Source: Ruminococcaceae bacterium UBA1417 | GTDB lineage: Bacteria; Bacillota; Clostridia; Oscillospirales; Acutalibacteraceae | Assembly (NCBI GenBank): GCA_002305575.1 | Contig: DBPP01000041.1 | Coordinates: forward strand, 1-29,712 | DNA length: 29,712 bases | Direction: 5' to 3' | Part shown: positions 7,527 to 15,019 of the stretch, one piece after another | Numbering within the stretch: position 1 is the first letter of the stretch | How the letters are laid out: each line of letters starts with the position of its first letter | Position numbers and translations under genes: made by a program | Notes under the pieces: generated by a model | Databases searched by the model: none | What the model was told of the DNA's origin: nothing | The model's input: only the letters and a program-made list of their open reading frames with translations

Positions 7527-9182
7527 ATGCAAATTACAGACGTACTCAGTCTGCTCGGCGGTCTCGCGCTTTTCCTCTACGGCATGCAGATGATGAGCGC
7601 CGGCCTCGAGGCGGCGGCGGGCAACCGCATGAAGCGTATCCTTGAAAGGCTGACCTCCAACCGCTTTCTCGGCGTGCTTGTCGGCGCGGGCATCACGGCC
7701 GTTATCCAGTCCTCCTCCGCCACCACCGTCATGGTCGTCGGCTTTGTAAACTCCGGCATGATGACGCTGCGGCAGGCGGTATGGATCATCATGGGCGCCA
7801 ACATCGGCACCACGGTGACCGGCCTGCTCATCGCGCTCGACGTGGGCGCTATGGCGCCGCTGCTCGCCTTCCTCGGCGTTGCGTTCGTCGTTTTCCTGAA
7901 AAGGCCCATTCTGCGCCACTGGGGCCAGATCATCGCCGGTCTCGGTATTCTGTTCCTCGGCATGGGCATGATGAGCGACGCCATGGCGCCGCTGCGCGAT
8001 TCGCAGTTTTTCATCGATCTCATGACCAAAATGTCAAACCCGGTGCTCGGCATTCTGGTCGGCATGATCTTTACCGCCATCATCCAGTCCTCCTCCGCCT
8101 CGGTCGGTATTCTGCAGACGCTCGCTTCCAGCGGGCTGATCGGCCTGCATAGCGCCGCCTTCATTCTGTTCGGCCAGAACATCGGCACCTGCATCACAGC
8201 GGTGCTGGCCTCCATCGGCACAAGCCGCAGCGCAAAGCGCACGACGATCATCCACCTGATGTTCAACGTAATCGGCACTATCCTGTTTACGACCCTGTGC
8301 ATCCTCACGCCGCTGACCAATTGGATCGAGGCGCTCGTCCCCACAAGTCCATCCGGCCAGATCGCCGCCATGCACACGCTGTTCAACATCACGACGACAC
8401 TCCTGCTGCTGCCGCTGGGCACACAACTTGCGCAGATTGCCGAGCGCATCCTGCCCGATCGTGTTTCGGACAGCCTCAATCAGCGCCGCCTGCTGTATAT
8501 CAAGCCGGTAGACAACACCCATGAGCAGCACCGTATCGGCACCTCGGCCATCGCGATCAACGGCATTGGCCGCGAGCTCAACCGCATGGCGGAGATCGTG
8601 GAGAGCAATGTGCGCGAAAGCTTCCTCACCGTGCTGGACGGCACGCCCAAGGGCTTGCCCGCCGTGGAGGACACGGAGGAAACCATCGACTTCCTCAACA
8701 AGGAGATTTCGAAGTATATTTCCTCGGTCATCGTCTACGAGACAAACGAGCGCGACTCCGCGCGTATCAGCGCCTTTTTCAAGATTTCAGGCAACCTCGA
8801 GCGCATCGGCGACCACGCGATGAACATCAGCGAGTACACCAAGCTCATGGAGGAAAAGAAAATTGCCTTTTCGGAGGAAACCAAGCAGGAGATCCGGCAG
8901 ATGCAGAACGTCAGCCTGGAGGCGATGCAGCTGATCTACCCGCTTGAATCCATCACGACCACGCGGCTCGAAAAAATCGCGAAGCTCGAGCAGAAGATCG
9001 ATGACATGACCGATGTGATGCGCCAAAACCAGCTCGTGCGCATGCATGCGGGCGCGGACGAATCCGCCGTCATTTACTCCGAATTGCTCACGGACTTTGA
9101 ACGCATCGGCGATCATATCCTCAACATCGGCGAAGCCATGGCGCAGATCTCCGCACCGGAATACAGCTCGGCCGCGCAATAA
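7527..9182 (+). CDS. Na/Pi cotransporter family protein with C-terminal PhoU domain
   Basis: A 551-residue membrane protein. The N-terminal 330 or so residues hold two repeated NptA/PNaS units, each with the signature QSSSA (AVIQSSSATT at about 60-66 and AIIQSSSASV further on) and GANIGTT or GQNIGTC helices. The C-terminal 200 residues form two PhoU-like helical repeats marked by NLERIGDHAMNI and DFERIGDHILNI. The family takes up phosphate with sodium, or acts in phosphate signalling where the PhoU part controls transport. ATG 7527 is preferred over in-frame ATG 7515 and GTG 7518 because GGTGA lies five bases before it. It is monocistronic, with its own consensus promoter, long leader and downstream terminator. 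Confidence 0.93.
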   Translation: MQITDVLSLLGGLALFLYGMQMMSAGLEAAAGNRMKRILERLTSNRFLGVLVGAGITAVIQSSSATTVMVVGFVNSGMMTLRQAVWIIMGANIGTTVTGLLIALDVGAMAPLLAFLGVAFVVFLKRPILRHWGQIIAGLGILFLGMGMMSDAMAPLRDSQFFIDLMTKMSNPVLGILVGMIFTAIIQSSSASVGILQTLASSGLIGLHSAAFILFGQNIGTCITAVLASIGTSRSAKRTTIIHLMFNVIGTILFTTLCILTPLTNWIEALVPTSPSGQIAAMHTLFNITTTLLLLPLGTQLAQIAERILPDRVSDSLNQRRLLYIKPVDNTHEQHRIGTSAIAINGIGRELNRMAEIVESNVRESFLTVLDGTPKGLPAVEDTEETIDFLNKEISKYISSVIVYETNERDSARISAFFKISGNLERIGDHAMNISEYTKLMEEKKIAFSEETKQEIRQMQNVSLEAMQLIYPLESITTTRLEKIAKLEQKIDDMTDVMRQNQLVRMHAGADESAVIYSELLTDFERIGDHILNIGEAMAQISAPEYSSAAQ

Positions 9183-9205
9183 GCCTATTTCTCACAAAGC
9201 ATCCA

Positions 9206-9240
9206 AAAAATGCGGGCGCATACAGCGTCCGCTTTTTGTT
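9206..9240 (+). terminator. Terminator after the Na/Pi cotransporter
   Basis: Arms about 9206-9219 and 9226-9239 (AAAAATGCGGGCG against CGTCCGCTTTTTG) with a short loop and a T run. It lies 24 bases after the stop. Confidence 0.7.
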
Positions 9241-9268
9241 TGCTTCTTCTTCGGTTCGGGTGTACAAT
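9240..9268 (+). promoter_or_regulatory. Promoter for the nitroreductase gene
   Basis: TTGCTT (9240-9245), 17 bases, TACAAT (9263-9268). It starts right at the end of the preceding terminator. Confidence 0.6.
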
Positions 9269-9284
9269 AGGATCATCCACAAGG

Positions 9285-9301
9285 TCCACCGATACGGTGG
9301 A
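9285..9301. promoter_or_regulatory. Perfect inverted repeat, candidate operator of the nitroreductase
   Basis: TCCACCG (9285-9291), ATA, CGGTGGA (9295-9301): 7-bp arms just downstream of the predicted transcription start. It could bind a repressor or form a small hairpin in the leader. Confidence 0.4.
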
Positions 9302-9326
9302 AAAAGGCAATAAACGGAGAAAGGTG

Positions 9327-9830
9327 ATGGAAATGAACGCCATTTTCACGAGAACCAGCGTGCGCGCCTATACGGCGCAACCGGTTGAGCCGGAAAAGCT
9401 CGAGCGGCTGCTGCGGGCCGGCATGGCCGCGCCCTCCGCGCGCAACCAGCAGCCCTGGGAATTTTACGTGACCACAAGTCGCGATCGGCTGCGGGCGCTG
9501 TCCCAATGCACGCCTTACGTCGGCTTTGTGCAGAATGCTGCTGCCGCCATTGTGCCCTGCTGGCGCAAAACGGGTCTCACCGCGCCCGATTACGCGCAGA
9601 TCGATCTGAGCGCCGCCACAGAGAACATCCTGCTCGAGGCGGAATCGCTTGGCCTGGGCGGCGTGTGGTGCGGCGTCGCGCCGGGCCGCAACCGCATGGA
9701 AGCCGTGCGCCATGCGCTGGGTATCCCGGAAACGCTTGAGCCCTTCGCCATCCTGTCGATCGGCTACCCGGAGAAAAAAGCGGCGCAGACGGATCGCTTC
9801 GATCCCGCCCGCGTCCATTTCGTCGGGTGA
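9327..9830 (+). CDS. Nitroreductase family protein
   Basis: FMN-dependent oxidoreductase of 167 residues, at the short end of the family. Motifs are the N-terminal phosphate-binding RTSVRAYT, the conserved APSARNQQPWEF, and the C-terminal flavin segment GLGGVWCGVAPG. It would be a cytoplasmic homodimer reducing nitro compounds, quinones or similar acceptors with NAD(P)H. Two ATGs fit, 9327 and 9333; the first has GGAG seven bases upstream and is used here. It stands alone behind its own promoter and a dyad element, and its stop lies 2 bases from the stop of the convergent XRE gene. Confidence 0.9.
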   Translation: MEMNAIFTRTSVRAYTAQPVEPEKLERLLRAGMAAPSARNQQPWEFYVTTSRDRLRALSQCTPYVGFVQNAAAAIVPCWRKTGLTAPDYAQIDLSAATENILLEAESLGLGGVWCGVAPGRNRMEAVRHALGIPETLEPFAILSIGYPEKKAAQTDRFDPARVHFVG

Positions 9831-9832
9831 CC

Positions 9833-10063
9833 TCATCGGCCATGCTGCGTCCGCGGATAGGGCCGCGGATCGTCTGTGACGCCGAGCAGGTAGTCGATGC
9901 TCGTACCGTAAAAGGCCGCCAGCCGAATTAAAACGCCGGTGGGAATGTCCCGCGTACCCGTTTCATAGTGGGAATAACAGACCTGCGTGCAGTTCAGATA
10001 GGCAGCGAGATCCTTTTGCAGAAAATCCCGGTCCTCCCGCAGATCGCGTATGCGCTTATACAT
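9833..10063 (-). CDS. XRE family helix-turn-helix regulator
   Basis: A 76-residue Cro/C1-type DNA-binding protein with the HTH over about residues 6-60. It contains the recognition region QKDLAAYLNCTQVCYSHYETG and the typical closing segment LIRLAAFYGTSIDYLLGVTD. There is no sensor domain, so it probably binds as a dimer and autoregulates. The ATG at 10063 is used; in-frame codons further upstream fall in the promoter/operator region. Its upstream region carries two matching dyads (10113-10152) and a divergent promoter for a short transcript, suggesting that the main target is next door. Confidence 0.9.
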   Translation of the reverse strand: MYKRIRDLREDRDFLQKDLAAYLNCTQVCYSHYETGTRDIPTGVLIRLAAFYGTSIDYLLGVTDDPRPYPRTQHGR

Positions 10064-10112
10064 TTTGTTTGCCCGCCTCTTTTCGGAAAGTTTTCCTGAG
10101 AAAAGTATAGGC

Positions 10113-10152
10113 AAAACAAAATGTTATCTTGACAAATATAACATTTTGTTTT
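10113..10152. promoter_or_regulatory. Paired operator for the XRE regulator
   Basis: Two 15-base arms, 10113-10127 and 10138-10152, are perfect inverted copies separated by 10 bases. Each arm is itself a dyad, AACA-N3-TGTT (10115-10125 and 10140-10150), giving two candidate binding sites 25 bp apart. The right site covers the spacer of the rightward promoter and the left site covers the leftward one. Binding could repress both directions. Confidence 0.7.
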
Positions 10153-10157
10153 ATATT
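10129..10157 (+). promoter_or_regulatory. Strong rightward promoter embedded in the operator
   Basis: TTGACA (10129-10134), 17 bases, TATATT (10152-10157). The -35 lies in the gap between the operator arms. A weaker leftward promoter for the XRE gene has its -10 TATACT at 10109-10104. Confidence 0.8.
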
Positions 10158-10163
10158 GGAGTT

Positions 10164-10325
10164 GGAAACAGTACACGGGAATGGTTTTGCTCAAAACCGG
10201 GAGATGGTATGAAAAAGACTCTGCCAGCGTTCGTTCCTCTGTCCGGCGGATCGCGCCGGATCGCCTGTTTCCGCGTAGTGCAGGCGGGCTGCATCGCAAA
10301 ACACGAGGCAGCCCGCCGTTTTTTT
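10164..10325 (+). ncRNA. Predicted short transcript (about 160 nt) opposite the XRE regulator
   Basis: A strong promoter (10129-10157) and a strong intrinsic terminator (10283-10325) bracket about 160 bases on the plus strand. Inside, an ATG at 10209 after GGGAG opens a 44-codon frame (MKKTLPAFVP...) that runs through the terminator stem to 10343, so it would not be fully contained in the terminated RNA. Either a small RNA or a tiny peptide is possible; I favour an RNA. Its expression should be governed by the XRE protein through the paired operator. If transcription reads through, it becomes antisense to the DUF4317 gene, whose stop is at 10325. Confidence 0.4.
10283..10325 (+). terminator. 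Intrinsic terminator of the short transcript
   Basis: GGCGGGCTGC (10283-10292) pairs perfectly with GCAGCCCGCC (10308-10317), followed by G and seven Ts (10319-10325). The T run is on the plus strand only, so it serves rightward transcription rather than the leftward DUF4317 gene. Confidence 0.85.
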
Positions 10326-11461
10326 CAGTGTTCTTCAATTTGAATCGGCACGCCGTTGACCTCTACGCCATCGTCGGCGCGAATCAGGATATACCGCACG
10401 CCGTCAAGCACGCGTGTCTCAATCAGATCGCTGCATGCCGGATTGACGCGAATCGTCACGTCCGGCGTCGTCACCTCGAATTTCCGCGTCTCCACGAGAT
10501 TGCGCGGGCTGAGAGCCGTATCCGCCCCAAATTCCGCGTCGTATTTTTCCTCGAAGCGCATCACGTTCTCGCCCGGCACGCCGCAGGCCGTCAGCATGGT
10601 GCGCACCGTTTGCTTCGACACCTGCAACGGTTCGACCACCTTGTTCGCCTTGTGTTCCTCGATCATCTCGACAAGGCCGTTCTGCACGGCCTGCACCACG
10701 TCGAAGCTGCATGCACCCTCGAGCGCGTCGCCCAGGACCGCGCCAAACGTCTCTTTCTGCGTCTCAGCCGGCATCGGCGGCGGGCAGCGGAACACGGCGT
10801 CCACAAATTCCGCATGGCTGTCGGCGGCGTCGCGCGCATAATAGAGCGCGCTGTAAATATCGGCGCTGCGGTCGTTAAAGGCCGGGAAAAGGAACCCGAG
10901 CGCTGGTGCGCCGACCAGCCAGTCGATTCCGCGGTTGTGGAACGCGTTGTCCGGCACACTGTAGCCGAGCACCGGCTTTGTCTCCTTCACCGGGCAGATG
11001 CTGCACAGCACATAGCGGTATGTTTCCGTGGAGGCGTCGTCCTGCCGCATGCCGTCCTTCGCGCGGTACGGCACATCGTACGTATCGCAGGCGAGCAAAA
11101 TCAGGTATGTACCCTCCGGCCGGTATGCGCCGATCACGATCTCGAAGAATGCGTTGACGGCTGCATCGTCCTCCAGCGCGGAATCACGCAGCGCCATCAG
11201 CAGCCTGTGCTCGTCGCTGTCGACGACCTGCGCCGTCGAAAACGGCATGTCGATCAGATTTTTTCCCTGTGTGCCGGAAAGCGTGCGCCGCAACACGGCA
11301 AGCAGGTTTTCGTTCTCCTCCTGCGGCAGCAAAGCCAGCGATTGATCAAACGCGGCCACGATTTCCTGACGCTCGTTCACATAGCAGCCGCGCACATGCG
11401 TGATGTTGCTTTTGTCCGGCCGAAAACGCCGGCGGATCTCCGAAATTTCCTTTTCGTTCAT
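10325..11461 (-). CDS. DUF4317 family protein
   Basis: A 378-residue cytoplasmic protein that I recognise as DUF4317, common in Clostridia and without a known function. Conserved stretches include the start MNEKEISEIRRRF, LSGTQGKNLIDM, YVLCSICPVKETKP, and NAFHNRGIDWLVG with ALGFLFPAFNDRSADIY shortly after. The ATG at 11461 has AGGAAAGG upstream; the open frame begins slightly earlier without a better start. The sequence is full length with no obvious breaks. It lies downstream of a leftward TIM-barrel gene, separated by a possible terminator, so it is likely an independent unit. The stop sits at the foot of the opposing short-transcript terminator. Confidence 0.88.
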   Translation of the reverse strand: MNEKEISEIRRRFRPDKSNITHVRGCYVNERQEIVAAFDQSLALLPQEENENLLAVLRRTLSGTQGKNLIDMPFSTAQVVDSDEHRLLMALRDSALEDDAAVNAFFEIVIGAYRPEGTYLILLACDTYDVPYRAKDGMRQDDASTETYRYVLCSICPVKETKPVLGYSVPDNAFHNRGIDWLVGAPALGFLFPAFNDRSADIYSALYYARDAADSHAEFVDAVFRCPPPMPAETQKETFGAVLGDALEGACSFDVVQAVQNGLVEMIEEHKANKVVEPLQVSKQTVRTMLTACGVPGENVMRFEEKYDAEFGADTALSPRNLVETRKFEVTTPDVTIRVNPACSDLIETRVLDGVRYILIRADDGVEVNGVPIQIEEH

Positions 11462-11538
11462 GGATTTTCCTTTCCTGCGGCTTTTCCACGCCATACGCCA
11501 AAAGCCGCCTGTTTTCCCCTTTTTCGGTAAAAGTCAAG

Positions 11539-11584
11539 AAAATGAACCGCATCTCGAAAAACGCGGTCCATTTTCCCTCTGTCC
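11539..11584 (-). terminator. Possible terminator of the leftward TIM-barrel gene
   Basis: AAAATGAACCGC (11539-11550) and GCGGTCCATTTT (11573-11584) pair 11 of 12 positions around a 22-base loop. T-rich sequence follows on the minus strand. It may work in both directions. Confidence 0.45.
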
Positions 11585-11612
11585 TTTATTTTACCGGTTT
11601 TCCCCCGGCATG

Positions 11613-12455
11613 TCAACCTTGGGGCCAGATTTTATCGAGGCAGGCCTTGATGCACGCCACTTTTTCGTCATCGGTGGGCAGCGCGGCAAGCTTCGGGCTG
11701 AATGGCTCCGCCACCACCGGGCCGGTATAGCCGAGACGACGCAAGCCGTCCATCACGCAGGCGATGTCGATTTGGCCGGTCTCGCCCGGCAGGGCACGCG
11801 GGGAATCCGGCAGCGCGAGACGGTCCCCCAAGGGCGCGTCGTTCACATGCACGCTGACGATACAGCGCTCGTCCGGAATGTGGTCAAAAACATCCGGGTT
11901 GTTCGCGCCGGTGTACCAGTGGTACGCGTCAAACAGCAGGCCGACGTTTTTGCCGCAGTCCTTCGCGAGGCCGAGCATTTCCTCCGCCGTATGCATGAAG
12001 TCGTACTTCTTGCCCTTACGCGCCGTGTACGGCCCAATGAATTCGAGGCCGAGTCGGATGCCGTGCTGCGCAAGCACCGCCGCCGCGCGCGAAAGCCGCG
12101 TTTTGTGCAGCGCGTAATTTTCTTCGCGGGTCAGCGTGTCGCTCGCCGGAAAAATCCAGATGATGCAGCGCGCGCAACCCACAGCCTCGAGCGCCGCCGC
12201 CTGTGCCGGCAGCGCCGCCATGGCCGCCTCAAAGCCCGCGTCGTCGACCTGCGCCGGATGGAACGGCAGGTTCGCGCCGGAAATCTGCATCCCATATTTT
12301 TCAAGCAGCGTCTTTACGGTTTCCACACCATTTTCCATGACCTCCTGCGCGCTTGATTCAATCGCCGCAAAGCCGTGGCGTTTCGCGAGCTGCAGTTTCT
12401 TTTCAAAATTCGATTCGGCCACATTGGCGAGGCCGAGGCTGATGGATTGGAACAT
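11613..12455 (-). CDS. Sugar phosphate isomerase/epimerase, TIM barrel
   Basis: A 280-residue AP-endonuclease-2 superfamily barrel. Metal-site segments in order are LGLEFIGPYT (Glu), LLFDAYHWYTG (Asp and His), VSVHVNDAP (His) and VVAEPFSP (Glu), with the family's LPGETGQID near the end. It is a full-length enzyme of the sugar epimerase/isomerase type, distinct in sequence from the barrels at 5577 and 12801. The ATG at 12455 follows AAAGGATGG, and the gene has its own promoter (12537-12565). It is divergent from the second TIM-barrel/dehydrogenase operon, with back-to-back promoters 56 bases apart, suggesting joint regulation. Confidence 0.88.
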   Translation of the reverse strand: MFQSISLGLANVAESNFEKKLQLAKRHGFAAIESSAQEVMENGVETVKTLLEKYGMQISGANLPFHPAQVDDAGFEAAMAALPAQAAALEAVGCARCIIWIFPASDTLTREENYALHKTRLSRAAAVLAQHGIRLGLEFIGPYTARKGKKYDFMHTAEEMLGLAKDCGKNVGLLFDAYHWYTGANNPDVFDHIPDERCIVSVHVNDAPLGDRLALPDSPRALPGETGQIDIACVMDGLRRLGYTGPVVAEPFSPKLAALPTDDEKVACIKACLDKIWPQG

Positions 12456-12536
12456 AACAAAACCATCCTTTCATTATTTAGACTTTTCAAACTTTACGCC
12501 CGCACATTTGCAGGCTTTTCCCAAAAGCTCACGCCC

Positions 12537-12565
12537 AGTATAGCACAGCGCCAAAAGCAGCACAA
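12537..12565 (-). promoter_or_regulatory. Promoter for the leftward TIM-barrel gene
   Basis: Read leftward: TTGTGC (12565-12560), 17 bases, TATACT (12542-12537), preceded by TG plus one base (extended -10). Confidence 0.75.
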
Positions 12566-12620
12566 GCCCCTATTTTTTGTTTTTAGGGAAAAAGTTTTTA
12601 TGCGAATTTTAGAAATAACA

Positions 12621-12649
12621 TTGACTTTACAGATGCGGAAAGCTATAAT
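12621..12649 (+). promoter_or_regulatory. Promoter for the second TIM-barrel/dehydrogenase operon
   Basis: TTGACT (12621-12626), 17 bases, TATAAT (12644-12649). The transcript would begin near 12656, leaving a GC-rich leader of about 145 bases that can fold (for example GGCGCG against CGCGCC) but shows no T-run terminator. Confidence 0.8.
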
Positions 12650-12800
12650 CAAGGCAAATATACACGGAAAGGGAGGGGCGTTTGGCGCGGCGGCGCGCCT
12701 AAGGAGTTGACGGCGCCGGCAGACGGCCGGAGCCGCGGTACGCCGACCCATGGGGCAGGCGCACCGGTATTTGAAAAGTCAAAACAAGGAGGAATTCACT

Positions 12801-13592
12801 ATGCCAATTGGCGTTGTGCCGTGGACCCTGCGCCACCAGCTGTTCACGGCGGAACAGGTGAAGCGCACCTACCAGACCCTGCATGAGCTCGGCTTTGACG
12901 GCGTCGAAAGCCGTCTCGGACGCGATGCCGGTCTTTCAGAGGCGGAGGACCTCGCGTTGCTCGCCGAATACGGGCTGAAGCCCTGCAGTGTCTACACGGA
13001 TGTGCGCCATCCCGAGGAAGCCATCGAGACCGCCCGGCGCAACGGCGTAACCGTCCTCGGCGCGCCGTCCATTCCCGGCGTCATGATGCGCCGACCGGAG
13101 GGCTTTCTGGCGTATGCCGAAACGCTGAACCAACTTGCCGAGCCGTTCCGCGGCTCCGGTATCCGCCTGCAATACCACAACCACAGCCAGGAGTTCCGCA
13201 ATTTTCCGGAACTGAACGGTAAAACCGGCCTGCAAATTCTCATAGAGAATACGGACCCGGAGCTTATGGCGTTTGAGCTCGACGTATTTTGGGCGTCCGC
13301 CGCAGGCTGCGACCCGGTGGAATGGATCGAGAAGCTCAAGGGCCGCATCCCGATCATCCACTATAAGGACCACGCAATCGACTGCACCTCGGAAAACACC
13401 AATCTCGGCGAAGTGCCGCGCGCTTTTGCGGAAATCGGTCAGGGCAACCTGAACTTTGCAGCCATCACGGCGGCCGCACGCGACGCGGGTGTCGAGTGGT
13501 ACAACATTGAACAGGACCAGACGAAGCGCCCGGCTTTTGAAAGCCTGAAAATCAGCATCGATTATATGCGGAATGTGCTGCATATTCAATAA
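12801..13592 (+). CDS. Sugar phosphate isomerase/epimerase, TIM barrel
   Basis: A 263-residue metal-dependent barrel. Segments lining the predicted active site are GVESRLGRD (Glu), LQYHNHSQEF (the YHNH signature of this subgroup), AFELDVFWAS (Asp), IHYKDH (His), EIGQGNLNF and YNIEQDQ (Glu). The YHNH-type barrels are very often paired with Gfo/Idh/MocA dehydrogenases, as here, and handle keto-sugars or sugar acids. The ATG at 12801 has AAGGAGG eight bases upstream. The dehydrogenase gene follows 12 bases after the stop, a tight two-gene operon. The reaction is inferred at class level only. Confidence 0.9.
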   Translation: MPIGVVPWTLRHQLFTAEQVKRTYQTLHELGFDGVESRLGRDAGLSEAEDLALLAEYGLKPCSVYTDVRHPEEAIETARRNGVTVLGAPSIPGVMMRRPEGFLAYAETLNQLAEPFRGSGIRLQYHNHSQEFRNFPELNGKTGLQILIENTDPELMAFELDVFWASAAGCDPVEWIEKLKGRIPIIHYKDHAIDCTSENTNLGEVPRAFAEIGQGNLNFAAITAAARDAGVEWYNIEQDQTKRPAFESLKISIDYMRNVLHIQ

Positions 13593-13604
13593 GGAGGAGT
13601 TATC

Positions 13605-14846
13605 ATGCCCACAGTCAAACCCGTCAAAGTTGCGCTCATCGGCAGCGGCAACATCAGCTACACCTACCTCAACACGCTCGTCAAGGGCGGCTTCAACATC
13701 ATCGACGTCGTCGGCTGCTCGGACCTCATTCCCGAGCGCAGCAAAGCGCGCGCCGAGCTGTTCGGCATTCGCCAGATGACGAACGAAGAAATCCTGAATG
13801 ACCCGGAAATTGAGATCGTCATCAACACGACCCAGCTGTGGAACCACACGGCCGTCACGCGCCAGATTCTCGAGGCCGGCAAGAACGTCTACTCGGAAAA
13901 GGCCATGGGCGACACGCTTGAGGGCGCGAAGGCCAACTATGACCTCGCGGCCGCGAAGGGCCTGCGCCTCGGCTGCGCGCCGGACTGTTACATGGGTGCT
14001 GCGTTCCAGACGGCGAGAAAGCTGCTTGACGACGGCGCGATCGGTCGCCCGCTGATCGCGCACGCCATGTGCTACCGCGGCTACAATTCCCACTACGCCG
14101 CGGGCGATCCGGCCGACCCCGCCGCGGGCTCCGCCGGCACGACGATCACCCACGATATGGGCGGTTACTACATCAACGTGTTGGTCAACATGCTCGGTGC
14201 CGTCAACCGTGTCTCCGGCTACACAAAGTTCTACGACGAGCGCGTCTATGAGAATCCGCGCCATCCGCGCTATAAAGAACCCCTCGCGCACGAAATCGGC
14301 GGCAAGCGCCGCGGCGATACCGTGATGCTCGGCGCGTTGGAATTCAAAAACGGTTGCTTTGGCAGCCTGACCTTCTGCTCCGAGGGCTTCTTCCCGGAGG
14401 TTCCGCGCATGGAAATCTACGGCACAGAGGGTATCCTCACGCTGCCCGATCCGAACAACTTCGGCGGCTGGGGCAACGATGTGTATCTCACCCGCGTGGG
14501 CAATGCTGTCAACGGCAAGAACGAGGTGTTCCGCGTGCCGTTCACGCACGGTTTCGGCGATACCGACCCGAGCATCCCGACGCTCAGCGGCAAGCGCGAG
14601 CCCTGCTACAACAGCTGGCGCGGTCTTGCAGTTGTCGATATGGCGTACGCCATCCGCCGCGGTCGTCCGCACCGCAGCAGCGCCGAACTCGCACTGCACA
14701 CCGTCGAGATCATTGACGCGATCGAGCATTCGATGCAGGACAACAAAGTCTACACCCTGCACTCGTGCCCGGAGCGTCCCGCGCCGCTGACCCCCGGCTT
14801 CTTCGGCGGCAGCATCGGCGAGGCTTCGATCGACAATATTCTCTGA
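13605..14846 (+). CDS. Gfo/Idh/MocA family oxidoreductase with altered EKP motif
   Basis: NAD(P)-dependent sugar dehydrogenase of 413 residues. The Rossmann loop is GSGNISY (13-19), followed by CSDLIPERS. The family's EKP motif reads Glu98-Lys99-Ala100-Met101, so the proline is replaced while the lysine is kept. The catalytic helix region is ITHDMGGYYINVLVNMLG. The C-terminal domain is long, with a RYKEPLAHEIGGKRRGD insertion and a conserved tail (TPGFFGGSIGEASIDNIL). The ATG at 13605 follows AAGGAGGAG. It is the second gene of the operon with the YHNH barrel and is closed by a strong terminator. The nearby MFS gene has a separate upstream region. Confidence 0.9.
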   Translation: MPTVKPVKVALIGSGNISYTYLNTLVKGGFNIIDVVGCSDLIPERSKARAELFGIRQMTNEEILNDPEIEIVINTTQLWNHTAVTRQILEAGKNVYSEKAMGDTLEGAKANYDLAAAKGLRLGCAPDCYMGAAFQTARKLLDDGAIGRPLIAHAMCYRGYNSHYAAGDPADPAAGSAGTTITHDMGGYYINVLVNMLGAVNRVSGYTKFYDERVYENPRHPRYKEPLAHEIGGKRRGDTVMLGALEFKNGCFGSLTFCSEGFFPEVPRMEIYGTEGILTLPDPNNFGGWGNDVYLTRVGNAVNGKNEVFRVPFTHGFGDTDPSIPTLSGKREPCYNSWRGLAVVDMAYAIRRGRPHRSSAELALHTVEIIDAIEHSMQDNKVYTLHSCPERPAPLTPGFFGGSIGEASIDNIL

Positions 14847-14857
14847 TTTCCGCTTTC

Positions 14858-14890
14858 GGGAGGCAGGCCAGGCGCCTGCCTCTCTTTTTG
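14858..14890 (+). terminator. Intrinsic terminator after the dehydrogenase operon
   Basis: GAGGCAGG (14860-14867) pairs perfectly with CCTGCCTC (14875-14882), followed by a T-rich tail. It lies 13 bases after the stop. Confidence 0.85.
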
Positions 14891-14929
14891 TCCTTATATG
14901 AAAGCATGAACGGATATTCATAGGATATA

Positions 14930-14981
14930 TTTTTTCATTTTATGAAAAAAAAGGCGTTTTTCAGATTTCCCGTAGTATACT
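14930..14981 (+). promoter_or_regulatory. Dyad operator and -10 element upstream of the MFS operon
   Basis: TTTTTTCAT (14930-14938), TTT, ATGAAAAAA (14942-14950) is a perfect 9-bp dyad. A looser TATGAA/TTCATA pair lies just upstream. TATACT at 14976-14981 is a likely -10 with no good -35. GAAA/TTTC dyads are common targets of RpiR-type regulators, and one is encoded three genes downstream. That link is inference. Confidence 0.45.
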
Positions 14982-15019
14982 GGAGACAAAGCTAGCATAC
15001 AAGGAAAGGAAACGCGCAC

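Noticed and set aside
10181..11530. A 449-codon open frame on the plus strand starting in the short transcript
   Set aside because: It passes through a strong terminator and is antisense to the DUF4317 gene. Its composition is that of a shadow.
12656..12800. Riboswitch in the GC-rich leader of the second TIM-barrel operon
   Set aside because: Several stems can form, but there is no terminator or conserved riboswitch core that I recognise. GC richness alone explains the folding.
12936..14921. A 661-codon open frame on the minus strand
   Set aside because: It is antisense to the TIM-barrel and second Gfo/Idh/MocA genes, with no ribosome site or family motifs.
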